A stretch of 64,000 nucleotides of DNA from Novosphingobium sp. Gsoil 351 (GTDB lineage: Bacteria > Pseudomonadota > Alphaproteobacteria > Sphingomonadales > Sphingomonadaceae). Below, piece after piece: positions 1 through 8,410 of the stretch. The notes beneath the pieces are model-generated. The model made no database searches and was not told where the DNA came from. It saw only the letters and a list, made by a program, of their open reading frames with translations. A program made the translations under genes and the position numbers. Numbering within the stretch: the first letter of the stretch is position 1; each line of letters begins with the position of its first letter. The stretch covers positions 3,377,501-3,441,500 of the forward strand of contig NZ_CP046120.1 of NCBI RefSeq assembly GCF_009707465.1. The letters are read 5' to 3'.

Positions 1-651
1 CAGCGCGGCGAGGCCCACCCCGCCAAGCCCGTAGATCGCGACGCCCTCGCCCGGGCGCAGCGCAGCGCTGTTGAACACCGCGCCCGCGCCGGTGAGTACC
101 GCGCAGCCGAACAGCGCGGCGATCTCGACCGGGATGTCGGCGTCGATCTTCACCGCCGAGCGGCGATCGATCACCGCGTGATCGGCGAAGGCGGAGACTC
201 CCAAGTGGTGGTGCACCGCATCGCCATCGCGATGCAGGCGGCGCCCGCCGCGCAGCAGTTCGCCCGCACCGTTCGCGGCGGCGGCGCGCGCGCAGAGATA
301 AGCTTCGCCCGAGGCGCACGGCACGCATTCGCCGCACGCCGGGAGGAAGGTCAGCACCACCCGATCGCCTACGGCGAACAGCGTGTCCTGCCTATCACCC
401 GTGGAGACCACCGTCGCCACCGCCTCATGCCCCAGCGCCATCGGCATCGGGCGGACGCGGTTTCCGTTGATCACCGAGAGGTCAGAATGGCACAATCCCG
501 CGGCCTCGATCCGCACTAGCAACTCGCCCGGCCCGGGTGGGTCGAGCTCTAGGGTCGTCAGGGTCAGCGGCAAAGTCGTTGCGAAGGGACCGTCGTTGCC
601 CGACCGTTCGAGAACCGCGGCGCGTATCTGCATCGAACTCATTCCTGTCAT
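1..651 (-). CDS. Zinc-dependent alcohol dehydrogenase, partial (C-terminus beyond window start)
   Basis: Oxidises an alcohol to an aldehyde with NAD(P); medium-chain dehydrogenase family. Read on the minus strand the product starts MTGMSSMQIRAAVLERSG. It shows the catalytic-zinc entry GLCHSDL, the GHE motif (ALGHEAV), the four-cysteine structural-zinc loop (CGECVPCASGEAYLC) and the start of the nucleotide-binding fold (YGLGGVGLAAL), where the window cuts it. ATG 651 is chosen because GGAAGG lies five bases upstream; in-frame ATGs at 642 and 633 are alternatives. It is divergent from the IclR regulator at 755. The aldehyde dehydrogenase two genes away would oxidise its product. The family is sure; the substrate is unknown. 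Confidence 0.88.
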   Translation of the reverse strand, partial: MTGMSSMQIRAAVLERSGNDGPFATTLPLTLTTLELDPPGPGELLVRIEAAGLCHSDLSVINGNRVRPMPMALGHEAVATVVSTGDRQDTLFAVGDRVVLTFLPACGECVPCASGEAYLCARAAAANGAGELLRGGRRLHRDGDAVHHHLGVSAFADHAVIDRRSAVKIDADIPVEIAALFGCAVLTGAGAVFNSAALRPGEGVAIYGLGGVGLAAL

Positions 652-683
652 CTGAACCTTCCGGGCTATGAGAGCCATTCCCG

Positions 684-698
684 GTTTCGCAACGAAAC
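684..698. promoter_or_regulatory. Candidate IclR-type operator in divergent promoter
   Basis: A perfect inverted repeat, GTTTCG-CAA-CGAAAC, lies in the 103-bp gap between the divergent alcohol dehydrogenase (start 651) and the IclR regulator (start 755). IclR-family proteins such as PcaR/PcaU bind 15-bp palindromes of similar shape. Size, symmetry and place fit an autoregulatory operator. Binding by this regulator is inferred. Confidence 0.5.
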
Positions 699-754
699 AT
701 GCGTTCGACTCAACGGCTGTCCGATCGGCGACCAGCCGTGATAAGGGGGCGCCG

Positions 755-1537
755 ATGGACAGCGATCAGGAACTCAAGTCGCTCAAGCGCGGCCTCAAGG
801 CGGTCACGCTGATCAATCTCAAGGGTTCGCTGACGATTTCCGAGCTGAGCAAGGCGCTCGACGTGCCGCGCACGACCGCCGAACGCGTGCTTGGCACTTT
901 GCTGGCCGAAGGCTTCGTCGATCGCGACCCGCAGACCAAGCGCTTCTTTTTGACTGCGCGGGTGCGCGCGCTGAGCCATGGCTTCGGCGACGAAAGTTGG
1001 ATCGCGCATGTCGCGGCGCCGATACTGTTCGAGACCACGCGGGCGATCGGCTGGCCGCTGTGCATTGCCACTCCGGTGGGCGAGTGCATGAGTCTGCGGA
1101 TCACATCCGACCCCGCGACTTCATTGCGCCTCCATCGCCGCCACATCGGATCGGAAATTGCAATGTCGGTGGTCAGCAGCGGGATCGTCCACCTCGCTTT
1201 TCTCGAACCCGAGCAGCGACGCATCCTACTGGAGGTTCTCGCCGAATCGACCGATCCCTTGCAAATCTATGCGCGGGAACCCGATCGTGTGTTGTTCGCG
1301 ATAGAGCAGGCACGGCTCAACGGCTACAGCTTCGGACTCGATCACGGGCGCGAACGCAGCGTATCGGTGCCAATTTTCGCGCGCGGCCACATCACCGCGG
1401 TATTGCTTATGGTGTTCATGGCCGCCGGACTCAGCAACGAGCGCGTCGCCGCCGAGTTCGTGCCGCGGCTCAAGGACATGGCGCGCGAGATCGAGCGGCT
1501 GGCGTTTGCCGCGGAGCGCGGCACGGCCGCAACATGA
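755..1537 (+). CDS. IclR-family transcriptional regulator
   Basis: A cytoplasmic DNA-binding regulator of about 260 residues, the usual IclR length. The N-terminal winged helix-turn-helix covers roughly residues 8-70 (GSLTISELSKALDVPRTTAERVL). The C-terminal half is the IclR effector-binding domain, including the segment RSVSVPIFARGHITAVL. ATG 755 is preceded by AAGGGGG; an upstream in-frame start at 668 would add a non-conserved arginine-rich stretch. The gene heads the aldehyde dehydrogenase / monooxygenase run and is divergent from the alcohol dehydrogenase. It is the likely local regulator, with the palindrome at 684-698 as candidate operator. The effector is unknown. Confidence 0.9.
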   Translation: MDSDQELKSLKRGLKAVTLINLKGSLTISELSKALDVPRTTAERVLGTLLAEGFVDRDPQTKRFFLTARVRALSHGFGDESWIAHVAAPILFETTRAIGWPLCIATPVGECMSLRITSDPATSLRLHRRHIGSEIAMSVVSSGIVHLAFLEPEQRRILLEVLAESTDPLQIYAREPDRVLFAIEQARLNGYSFGLDHGRERSVSVPIFARGHITAVLLMVFMAAGLSNERVAAEFVPRLKDMAREIERLAFAAERGTAAT

Positions 1538-1621
1538 CAATGGGCGGGGCGAGCACCCGCACTTCGGTCGGCTTCGGAGGCGCGGCTGGCGACTTATTAC
1601 GGCTTCGGCATGGGATGCGCG

Positions 1622-3133
1622 ATGCCCGGCGATAATCTTCCTATCGAACCTTCGCGTGAAACGCTGGCTTTTCTCGATAGCGAGCATCGCTTGCTGATCG
1701 ATGGCGAGTGGGTGTGGGGCGAAGGGCGGACGATCGCCGTCGAAAACCCAGCGCGCGAGACTCCCTTGGCCGAAGTGCGCGCGGCCTCGCTCGGCCAGCT
1801 CGACGAAGCCGTGGCCGCGGCCCGCCGCGCCTTGCGTGGGCGCTGGAGCCGCACCGGCGGTCGCGAGCGCGGCGAAGTGCTCAACCGCTTCGCGGATGCG
1901 ATCGAGCGCAAGCTGGAAACGATCGCAGAAGTGATGACGCTGGACAACGGCTCACCGCTGGCGTCGTCGCGGATGGTCACGCGATTCCTCGCAGTTGATA
2001 CGATCCGCTATTACGCGGGATGGGCGACCAAGATCGCAGGGGAAAGCTTCACGCCCAATCTAGGCCCGCGGCCCGATACCGATTTTCTGGTGGCGACGAT
2101 GCGTGAGCCGATCGGCGTGGTCGGCTCGATCGTCCCGTGGAACGCTCCACCCGGCATGATCGCGATGAAGCTTGCGCCAGCGCTTGCGGCAGGTTGCACG
2201 ATGGTGCTCAAGACTGCGGAACTGGCCCCGCTCACCGGGCAATTGTTCGCCGAAGCCTGGGTCGAGGCGGGCGGTCCGCCGGGGGTCTTCGCGATGCTCC
2301 ACGGTCACGGCGAAGACATTGGCGCGGCGATGGCGGCGCATCCGGGGATCGATAAGATCGCGTTCACCGGATCGACCGAAGTTGGTCGCAAGATCGTGAT
2401 CGCCGCGACAGGCAACCTCAAGAAGGTCAGCCTGGAACTGGGCGGCAAATCGCCGGTGGTGATCTTTCCCGATGCTGATGTCACCGCCGCCATCCCCGCC
2501 GCGTCGATGGCCTGTTATCTCTCGACCGGGCAGCAGTGCATGGCTGGATCGCGGCTGTTCGTCCACGAGGCGGTGCATGACGAAGTCGTCGAAGGCATCG
2601 CCGCGCACGCCGCCGCGCTAACCGTCGGCGACGGGATGGCGCCCAGCACAGTGCTTGGCCCGATGATCTCGGCGCGGCAGAAGGCGCGGGTCGAAAGCTA
2701 CATCGCCATCGCCAAGGGTGATGGCGCCGAGGTTGCTTTGGAGAGCGCCGCGATCGACGGCCCAGGCCACTTCCTCGGCCCGGTGCTGTTCAGCGGGGTC
2801 CGCGCGGGAATGCGGATCGAGCAGGAAGAGGTGTTCGGTCCCGTGCTCAGCGTCATCCGCTTCTCCGGAGAGGCCGAACTAACCGCGGCGATCAATGGGA
2901 CCCGCTACGGTCTGTCTGGATCGGTGTGGACGAGCAACGTCCAGACGGCACTGCGCGTCGCCCGGCAGATAGATTCGGGCCAGGTCGGGATCAACGTCCA
3001 CGGCGCGATGAGTCCGGAAACGCCCTTTGGCGGCAACCGCCAGTCGGGCTGGGGCCGCGAACTTGGGCGCGAGGGGCTCGACGCCTTTCTCAAGACCAAA
3101 GCGGTAAGCATCAATATCGGGCCGCTTCCGTGA
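1622..3133 (+). CDS. NAD(P)-dependent aldehyde dehydrogenase
   Basis: Oxidises an aldehyde to a carboxylate through a thiohemiacetal. At about 503 residues it matches the ALDH superfamily. Visible motifs are PWNAPPGM (substrate/cofactor region), FTGSTEVGRKI (Rossmann loop), ELGGKSPVVIFPDAD with the general-base glutamate, the catalytic cysteine in GQQCMAGSR, and EEVFGPVLSVIRF. The start is taken at ATG 1622, with GGGA upstream; ATG 1610 is also possible. The stop overlaps the GTG of the next gene by four bases, so the two are translationally coupled. It plausibly acts on the aldehyde made by the alcohol dehydrogenase at 1-651. The substrate cannot be read from sequence. Confidence 0.92.
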   Translation: MPGDNLPIEPSRETLAFLDSEHRLLIDGEWVWGEGRTIAVENPARETPLAEVRAASLGQLDEAVAAARRALRGRWSRTGGRERGEVLNRFADAIERKLETIAEVMTLDNGSPLASSRMVTRFLAVDTIRYYAGWATKIAGESFTPNLGPRPDTDFLVATMREPIGVVGSIVPWNAPPGMIAMKLAPALAAGCTMVLKTAELAPLTGQLFAEAWVEAGGPPGVFAMLHGHGEDIGAAMAAHPGIDKIAFTGSTEVGRKIVIAATGNLKKVSLELGGKSPVVIFPDADVTAAIPAASMACYLSTGQQCMAGSRLFVHEAVHDEVVEGIAAHAAALTVGDGMAPSTVLGPMISARQKARVESYIAIAKGDGAEVALESAAIDGPGHFLGPVLFSGVRAGMRIEQEEVFGPVLSVIRFSGEAELTAAINGTRYGLSGSVWTSNVQTALRVARQIDSGQVGINVHGAMSPETPFGGNRQSGWGRELGREGLDAFLKTKAVSINIGPLP

Positions 3134-4284
3134 AGCTGCTCATCGTCGGCGCAGGATTGGGAGGACTGACCGCGGCTCTTGCGTTGCGTCGCGCGGGCTT
3201 CGATGTCGAGGTCCACGAGGCGGCGAACGAACTGGGCGAAGTCGGCGCCGGGTTGACGTTGAGCCGCGGCGCCCAGGCGGTTTTTCGCGATCTCGGCCTC
3301 CAGGATCGGATTGCCGCCCACGCCTGCCGCAGTATGGCGCTGCCCTTCGTGCACTACCGGACGGGGCGGATACTTGCCGGCGAGACCGACGGCGCCACCG
3401 GCCAACCCGACGATGGGACCGCCGACGTCGCTCGCCAGATTCACCGCGCGGACCTTCACCGCATCTTGGTTGAGGGCTTCGGCGAGATTGGACCGCCGGT
3501 TCAAACCGGCCACCGCTTGGTCGGGCTGGAGCAAGGAGTGAGCGCTGTCGAAGTACGCTTCGCCAATGGCGCGCGCGCGCGTGGCGATGCCTTGGTTGCC
3601 GCGGACGGCGTGCGGTCGGCGGTTCGCGAACTGCTGCTGGGCGACGACGCCCCGCGCTTCACCGGCCAGGTCGCCTACCGGTTCCTGGTGCCGAGCGAGC
3701 GAGCGCGGCCGTTCCTGAACCTGGGTCGAGCCGCGGTGTTCGTCGGGCCGCGCCGGACGTTCAACCGCTATACCCTGCGCGGCGGGGCGGTCCTCAACTG
3801 CGTCGGCATCGCGGCGACTGACGAGTGGGTGGGTGAGGGCTGGTCGACCCCGGCGACCACCGCTGAAATGCTCGACGCCTTCGCCGGCTGGCATGGCGAC
3901 GTGACCGGATTGGTCGAGCGCGCCGAGTCCGCGATCAAGTGGGGCCTGTTCGATCGTGCGCCGCTGGGCCGTTGGGCGCATGGCCGGGTGACGCTGCTGG
4001 GCGACGCCGCGCACGCAATGCTGCCGTTCCTGGGGATGGGGGCGGCGATGGCGATCGAGGATGGAATGATTCTCGCCCGCGCATTTGCGACCGAGCGCGA
4101 GGTGGGGCCGGCCTTTGCCCGCTACGAAGCCGCCCGCCGTCCGCGCACCGCGCTGCTCCACGCCAAGTCGGTCGAGCAGGGCGTGCTGACCCAGGCACGC
4201 GATCCCGACGCCTACGACCACCACGCCGCCCCCGCCGCCGACCCGGAGATCCTAGGCTACGATCCAGTTGCTGCGGCGATATGA
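3130..4284 (+). CDS. FAD-dependent monooxygenase (salicylate hydroxylase-like)
   Basis: Group A flavoprotein hydroxylase using FAD, NAD(P)H and O2, usually on aromatic acids. The N-terminus KLLIVGAGLGGLTAALALRR is the GxGxxG dinucleotide fold. The DG motif follows (AADGVRSAVRE near residue 155). GDAAHAMLPFLGMGAAMAIED is cut short here for length and is the FAD/ribityl motif near residue 290. The GTG start at 3130 overlaps the preceding stop (GTGA) and gives the expected N-terminus directly on the flavin motif. Total length, about 384 residues, is typical. It suggests a ring hydroxylation step in the cluster, but the substrate is unassigned. Confidence 0.88.
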   Translation: MKLLIVGAGLGGLTAALALRRAGFDVEVHEAANELGEVGAGLTLSRGAQAVFRDLGLQDRIAAHACRSMALPFVHYRTGRILAGETDGATGQPDDGTADVARQIHRADLHRILVEGFGEIGPPVQTGHRLVGLEQGVSAVEVRFANGARARGDALVAADGVRSAVRELLLGDDAPRFTGQVAYRFLVPSERARPFLNLGRAAVFVGPRRTFNRYTLRGGAVLNCVGIAATDEWVGEGWSTPATTAEMLDAFAGWHGDVTGLVERAESAIKWGLFDRAPLGRWAHGRVTLLGDAAHAMLPFLGMGAAMAIEDGMILARAFATEREVGPAFARYEAARRPRTALLHAKSVEQGVLTQARDPDAYDHHAAPAADPEILGYDPVAAAI

Positions 4285-4285
4285 G

Positions 4286-4642
4286 ATGGGTGCGATGACC
4301 GTCCGGGGCTCGTGCCACTGCGGCGCTGTCCATTTCGAGGTGGCGCGCCTGCCCGATCGTATCGTCGAATGCGGGTGCTCGATCTGCGCCAAACTCGGCG
4401 TGCAGTGGGCCTATTATGCGCCTTCGGACGTCCATTTGGGGGGCGCTACCGACACATATGTTTGCAACAATCGGGTGATCGCGTTCCATCGCTGCAGGAC
4501 GTGCGGTTGCCTCAGCCACTGGGCGACGCTGGGGACCGACTACGGGCGGATGGGGGTCAATGCGCGGCTGTTCGACGGGGTCGATCTTTCGCGGATCGAG
4601 GTGCGGGTGATCGCCGGGCCCGGGTCGGAAGCGTTCGAGTGA
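4286..4642 (+). CDS. GFA-family (glutathione-dependent formaldehyde-activating-like) zinc protein
   Basis: A small zinc-binding protein of about 118 residues. The GFA/Mss4-like fold is recognised from GSCHCGAVHFEV, CGCSICAKLG and HRCRTCGCLSHW, which supply the cysteine pairs for zinc. The founding member was described as condensing formaldehyde with glutathione, but most homologues have no proven activity. Starts at ATG 4286 or 4295 are both in frame; 4295 has the better upstream purine stretch (GAGATGGG). It begins right after the monooxygenase stop, so it is co-transcribed. It ends base-to-base with the convergent lyase gene at 4643. Its role in the cluster is unknown. Confidence 0.8.
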   Translation: MGAMTVRGSCHCGAVHFEVARLPDRIVECGCSICAKLGVQWAYYAPSDVHLGGATDTYVCNNRVIAFHRCRTCGCLSHWATLGTDYGRMGVNARLFDGVDLSRIEVRVIAGPGSEAFE

Positions 4643-5497
4643 CTAACGCGCCCAGGCCTTCTCGAACTCCCAGACTTCCTGGAAGCCGATCATCCCGCAG
4701 AATTCCTTGAAGTTGAACAATGGAATATCGTCGGGTTCGCCATCGCCGTCGTCCTTCAAGCGATGCAGCGCCGTTTCCATGGCAGCTGCCGCGACCAGCC
4801 CGGTCAGCGCCGGGTAGATCGCGAAAGCATACCCGATGTCGGCAAGCTGGTCGGCTTTGAGGATCGGAGTCAGCCCACCGTTGGCCATGTTGGCCATCAT
4901 CGGACGATCGATCGCGTCGCAAGCCTGGCGCATCTCGTCGGTTTCGAGCAAAGCTTCGCAAAAGACTATGTCCGCGCCGGCTTCAGCATAGGCCTTTCCG
5001 CGTGCGATCGAGCCTTCCAGTCCCTCGGACTGACGTGCATCGGTGCGAGCAATGATCAGCATGTCCTTGCGCGCAGCGGCGGCAACGCGGATCTTTTCAA
5101 TCATGTCATCGACCGGGATCAGACGCTTGAACGGTGTATGCCCGCACTTCTTTGGGAATTCCTGATCCTCGATCTGGATCGCGCTGATCCCGGCCTCTTC
5201 GTAACCGCGGACGGTGTGGTGAACGTTGAGCAGTCCCCCGAATCCGGTGTCGGCATCGGCGATCACTGCCGCCTTGGTGGTTCGGACCAGCGTCGCCATG
5301 CGGTCGAGCATCTGAGTGTAGCTGACGATCCCGGCGTCGGGCAGGCCATAAGCCGAGGCGGTGGTCCAATAGCCGCTGCCGTAGACCACGTCGAACCCGA
5401 CTTTGTCGGCGATCACCGCGGCGATCATGTCGTGAATGCCGGGGACGACAAAGAATTCGCCCTTGGCGATTTTGGTGCGGAGGCGCGGATCATTCAT
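4643..5497 (-). CDS. PEP mutase / isocitrate lyase-family lyase (dimethylmalate lyase-like)
   Basis: A TIM-barrel C-C lyase of 284 residues. Family hallmarks are VPGIHDMIAAVIADKVGF at the N-terminus, VIADADTGFGG (metal-binding aspartates), IQIEDQEFPKKCGH (the KKCGH active-site loop of methylisocitrate and dimethylmalate lyases), and ARTDARQ. The start ATG 5497 overlaps the preceding small-subunit gene by eight bases. It is the third gene of an aconitase-large, aconitase-small, lyase operon. The family makes or breaks bonds giving pyruvate, glyoxylate or oxaloacetate. With aconitase-type hydratase subunits upstream, cleavage of a substituted malate to pyruvate plus an acid is the favoured inference. 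2-Methylisocitrate lyase is the alternative. Confidence 0.85.
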   Translation of the reverse strand: MNDPRLRTKIAKGEFFVVPGIHDMIAAVIADKVGFDVVYGSGYWTTASAYGLPDAGIVSYTQMLDRMATLVRTTKAAVIADADTGFGGLLNVHHTVRGYEEAGISAIQIEDQEFPKKCGHTPFKRLIPVDDMIEKIRVAAAARKDMLIIARTDARQSEGLEGSIARGKAYAEAGADIVFCEALLETDEMRQACDAIDRPMMANMANGGLTPILKADQLADIGYAFAIYPALTGLVAAAAMETALHRLKDDGDGEPDDIPLFNFKEFCGMIGFQEVWEFEKAWAR

Positions 5498-6098
5498 GCG
5501 GAAGGTCCTTTTCCCAAAGCCAGGGTGCCGCGGCGCGCTGGCGGGCTTCGAATTCCGCCGTGGCCGTCCCATAGCGTACCCGGATTCCATCGATCTCGTC
5601 CCAGCCGTTGAGCAGCGCGACGCGCTCCTGATCGGACAGCGCAAAGGCGATCGAGGTCTCGTCGTGCAAACCGATTTGCTGTGAAGCAAGGTCGATGGCG
5701 ACGCAGTCTCCAGCCTTGGCGGCCGCAAGCACCCGGCGCCATTCGCTGTCACCGAGCGTGATCGGCAGCAACCCGTTGCGCAGCGCGTTGGCACGGAAGA
5801 TCTCGCCGAAGCTGGGCGCGACAATGGCGCGGATGCCAAGATCGGCTAGCGCCCAGGCGGCATGCTCGCGGCTCGATCCACAGCCGAAGTTCGCCCCCGC
5901 GACTAGGATTTGCGCGCCCTCGTACTGCGGTTCGTCGAGGACGAAGTTTCCCTCCAAGCGCCATTCGGCGAAAGCGTGGCGGCCCAGTCCTTGCTTCGAA
6001 GTGATCGTCAGAAATCGTGCCGGGACGATTATGTCGGTGTCGATGTTGGCTCCCGGCAGGGGCGCGGCGAGGGCCCTGAGGCTGGTGAAAGGCTCCAT
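5490..6098 (-). CDS. Aconitase-superfamily hydratase, small subunit (LeuD-like)
   Basis: The swivel-domain subunit of an isopropylmalate-isomerase-type hydro-lyase, 202 residues, close to LeuD length. It has the NIDTDIIVPARFL motif, GANFGCGSSREHAAWAL (substrate-binding SREH loop) and PSFGEIFRANALRNGLLP. ATG 6098 overlaps the large-subunit stop by one base (TGATG), so the two subunits are coupled. The operon partner at 5490 is a PEP-mutase-family lyase rather than leuB. The leuB in this window is at 62705 with unrelated neighbours. This suggests a catabolic hydratase, such as a dimethylmaleate-hydratase-like enzyme, not leucine biosynthesis. The substrate is inferred only from context. Confidence 0.82.
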   Translation of the reverse strand: MEPFTSLRALAAPLPGANIDTDIIVPARFLTITSKQGLGRHAFAEWRLEGNFVLDEPQYEGAQILVAGANFGCGSSREHAAWALADLGIRAIVAPSFGEIFRANALRNGLLPITLGDSEWRRVLAAAKAGDCVAIDLASQQIGLHDETSIAFALSDQERVALLNGWDEIDGIRVRYGTATAEFEARQRAAAPWLWEKDLPHE

Positions 6099-7456
6099 CA
6101 ACCGACCCACTCGCGCACGTCGACGATGCGGCCCGCCAGCGCCGCGGCGGTGGCCATCATCGGACTCATCAGGTGCGTGCGCGCGCCGATCCCCTGGCGG
6201 CCTTCGAAGTTACGATTGGAGGTCGAGGCGCAGCGCTGGCCGGGAGCCAGCCGATCGTCGTTCATCGCCACGCATAGCGAGCAGCCGGGCTCGCGCCACT
6301 CAAACCCCGCGGCGAGAAAGCGGCGGTCAAGTCCTTCGGCTTCGGCCTGACGTTTGACGAGGCCCGACCCCGGAACCACGATCGCTTCAACCCCTGCCGC
6401 AACACGATGATTGCCAATCACGCCCGCAGCCGCTCGCAAGTCCTCGATTCGGCCGTTGGTGCAACTGCCCACGAAGACCCGGTCCACCGCCAGTCCCTCC
6501 AGCCGCTGGCCGCGTTCGAGCCCCATGTAGGCAAGGGGACGCGCATCGGCGTCGCTCGGGACAGCGCCGGTAACCGGCGCGACTTGGTCCGGGCTGGTGC
6601 CCCACGTGACCATCGGCGCGATTAGCGTGGCGTCGAGTGTCACCTCGCGGTCGAACCGCGCATCGTCATCGCTGGCGAGCGCGCGCCACGCGGTGCGCGG
6701 CAACGGAACCGGGCTGCGCGGACGGCCATCGAGATAAGTGAACGTCGTCTCGTCGGGAGCGACGAGACCGATCCTGGCCCCCGCCTCGATGGTCATGTTG
6801 CACAGGGTCATCCGCGCTTCCATGCTCATCGCCCGGACCGCCGAACCGGCATATTCGATCGCACAGCCGACCGCACCCGACGCGCCGATCTCACCGATCA
6901 GCGCCAGTATCGTGTCCTTGGCCGACACCGCAGGCGAGAGCACCCCGTCGATCGTCACCCGCAGAGTCCGCGCCCGTTTCTGGCGCAGGACTTGCGTCGC
7001 CAAAACGCACTCGATCTCGCTGGTACCGATGCCGAATGCCAGCGCGCCGAACGCTCCGTGAGTGGCCGAATGGCTGTCGCCGCAGACCAGCGTGGTGCCG
7101 GGCAGAGTGAAGCCCTGCTCTGGGCCAATGACGTGGACGATGCCTTGGCGCGGATCGTCGATACCGAGAAATTCGATGCCTGTCGCTGCGCAGTTCGCGG
7201 CCAGCAACGCGATTTGCTCGCGCGCCCGTGGATCGGCGATGTTCGCCCGGTTGCGCGTCGGTACAGCGTGGTCCGCGACCGCGAGATGGGTGGCTGGACG
7301 ATGCGGCCTCAAACCTCGTTCCGCGAGGCCCGCGAACGCCTGCGGGCTGCTAACCTCGTGTATCAGCATCCGATCGATATACAGCAGCGCGACGCCATCT
7401 CCCTCGTCGGCGACGACATGCGCCTGCCAAAGTTTGTCGTAGAGCGTCATGGCCAT
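6098..7456 (-). CDS. Aconitase-superfamily hydratase, large subunit (LeuC-like)
   Basis: Carries the 4Fe-4S cluster and catalyses (de)hydration of a hydroxy-dicarboxylate with the small subunit. About 452 residues. It shows [21 protein letters not shown], split here into the DSH motif and its glycine-rich follow-up, and [15 protein letters not shown] with the first cluster cysteine. Next come [16 protein letters not shown] with the other two cysteines and [11 protein letters not shown]. Starts at 7456 or 7450 are both in frame, with no convincing ribosome site. The gene is divergent from the crotonase at 7622, and paired CCGAAATGCGG sites lie between them. It is first in the operon with LeuD-like and lyase genes. 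Confidence 0.83.
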   Translation of the reverse strand: MAMTLYDKLWQAHVVADEGDGVALLYIDRMLIHEVSSPQAFAGLAERGLRPHRPATHLAVADHAVPTRNRANIADPRAREQIALLAANCAATGIEFLGIDDPRQGIVHVIGPEQGFTLPGTTLVCGDSHSATHGAFGALAFGIGTSEIECVLATQVLRQKRARTLRVTIDGVLSPAVSAKDTILALIGEIGASGAVGCAIEYAGSAVRAMSMEARMTLCNMTIEAGARIGLVAPDETTFTYLDGRPRSPVPLPRTAWRALASDDDARFDREVTLDATLIAPMVTWGTSPDQVAPVTGAVPSDADARPLAYMGLERGQRLEGLAVDRVFVGSCTNGRIEDLRAAAGVIGNHRVAAGVEAIVVPGSGLVKRQAEAEGLDRRFLAAGFEWREPGCSLCVAMNDDRLAPGQRCASTSNRNFEGRQGIGARTHLMSPMMATAAALAGRIVDVREWVG

Positions 7457-7511
7457 CCGTGAGGCCATCGAAGAGGCCTTGCGGCATGACAACGAGCCCT
7501 ATGCCTCCTAT

Positions 7512-7566
7512 CCGAAATGCGGTTATCGCAGCGCATTCGAAGAGCACAGGCATACCCGAAATGCGG
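7512..7566. promoter_or_regulatory. Paired operator-like sites (CCGAAATGCGG twice)
   Basis: The 11-base sequence CCGAAATGCGG occurs at 7512-7522 and again at 7556-7566, start to start 44 bases, about four helical turns. Each is an inverted repeat CCG-N5-CGG; the second extends to ACCCG-N5-CGGGT. Both lie in the divergent region between the LeuC-like gene and the crotonase operon. A dimer pair binding one face of DNA would fit. The regulator is unknown. Confidence 0.35.
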
Positions 7567-7621
7567 GTGGCGGCGCATTGTTCGCTGTCGCCTCCGCGGC
7601 AATTTCGCGCATGGTGCAGCC

Positions 7622-8410
7622 ATGACCTACACCACCTTGCGCTATGAGAAGACCGACAGGATCGCGCTAGTCACGTTTTCAACCCCCACCAACCTTAACG
7701 GGATCACCGAAGCCCGGCTCGACGAACTCGAAGCGGTGCTCGACGATTGCGCCGCGGACGAAGACATCGGCGCATTGATTCTGACCGGCGAGGGCAAGGC
7801 GTTCTGCGTCGGGCTCGATCTCGACCTGCTGGACAAGGCGTTTGGCGATCTCGATTATTTCGACGTCGTGGTGGCGCGCGTTAATGGGATCATCACCCGC
7901 CTGGAAAACCTCGACATCCCCACGATCGCCGCCAACAACGGCTTCACCCGCGCCGGCGGGTTCGAGATTTCACTGGGGTGCGATTTTATGATCGTGGCGG
8001 ACGAGGCCAAGATCGGCGACGTCCACACCGATGCCGGAGTGGTCCCCGCTGCGGTAACGCTGCGCCTGCGCCGCCGCGTTGGCGATCAGCGCGCAAAGGA
8101 AATCCTGTGGACCGCCAAGTGGTACAAGGGGCAGGAAGCGGTCGATGCCGGGTTGGCGCTCAAGTCCGTGCCGCTGGCGAACCTGGTGGACGAGGCCAAG
8201 GCGCTTGCCCGCTCGATGGCCGACAAGCCGCGCCCGACGATCGCTGCGCTCAAGCGCATAATGCGCGACGGATTGAACCTGAGCGTCGCCGACGGCGCGG
8301 CGCTCGAACTCAAGACGTTCGCCCACTACAACCGCACCCAGCCCTATGGGCGCGAGGGCTACACCGCGTTCCGCGAGAAGCGCGTCCCATCGTGGAAGGC
8401 CAAGGCTTGA
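7622..8410 (+). CDS. Crotonase-family enzyme (atypical enoyl-CoA hydratase/isomerase)
   Basis: A 262-residue crotonase fold protein acting on a CoA thioester. The oxyanion region is ILTGEGKAFCVGLDLD, and NGFTRAGGFEISLGCDF carries the glutamate equivalent to rat Glu144. The position of the second catalytic glutamate (rat Glu164, usually in a PE motif) reads IGDVH, so histidine replaces it. Simple hydratase chemistry is therefore doubtful; isomerase, hydrolase or C-C cleavage activity is possible. ATG 7622 gives the usual N-terminus. The stop overlaps the TTG of the esterase gene (TTGA). It is first in the seven-gene plus-strand operon, and a paralogue with the same substitution is at 13664. 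Confidence 0.86.
   Translation: MTYTTLRYEKTDRIALVTFSTPTNLNGITEARLDELEAVLDDCAADEDIGALILTGEGKAFCVGLDLDLLDKAFGDLDYFDVVVARVNGIITRLENLDIPTIAANNGFTRAGGFEISLGCDFMIVADEAKIGDVHTDAGVVPAAVTLRLRRRVGDQRAKEILWTAKWYKGQEAVDAGLALKSVPLANLVDEAKALARSMADKPRPTIAALKRIMRDGLNLSVADGAALELKTFAHYNRTQPYGREGYTAFREKRVPSWKAKA

Noticed and set aside
5490..7456. Leucine-biosynthesis leuCD
   Set aside because: The pair is in an operon with a PEP-mutase-family lyase inside a catabolic cluster and far from leuB, so a catabolic hydratase is more likely, though not proven.
7449..7625. A 58-codon plus-strand ORF ending in ATGA overlap with the crotonase start
   Set aside because: It starts opposite the LeuC-like start, has no ribosome site and no recognisable family; it overlaps the operator-like repeats, so I treat it as chance.
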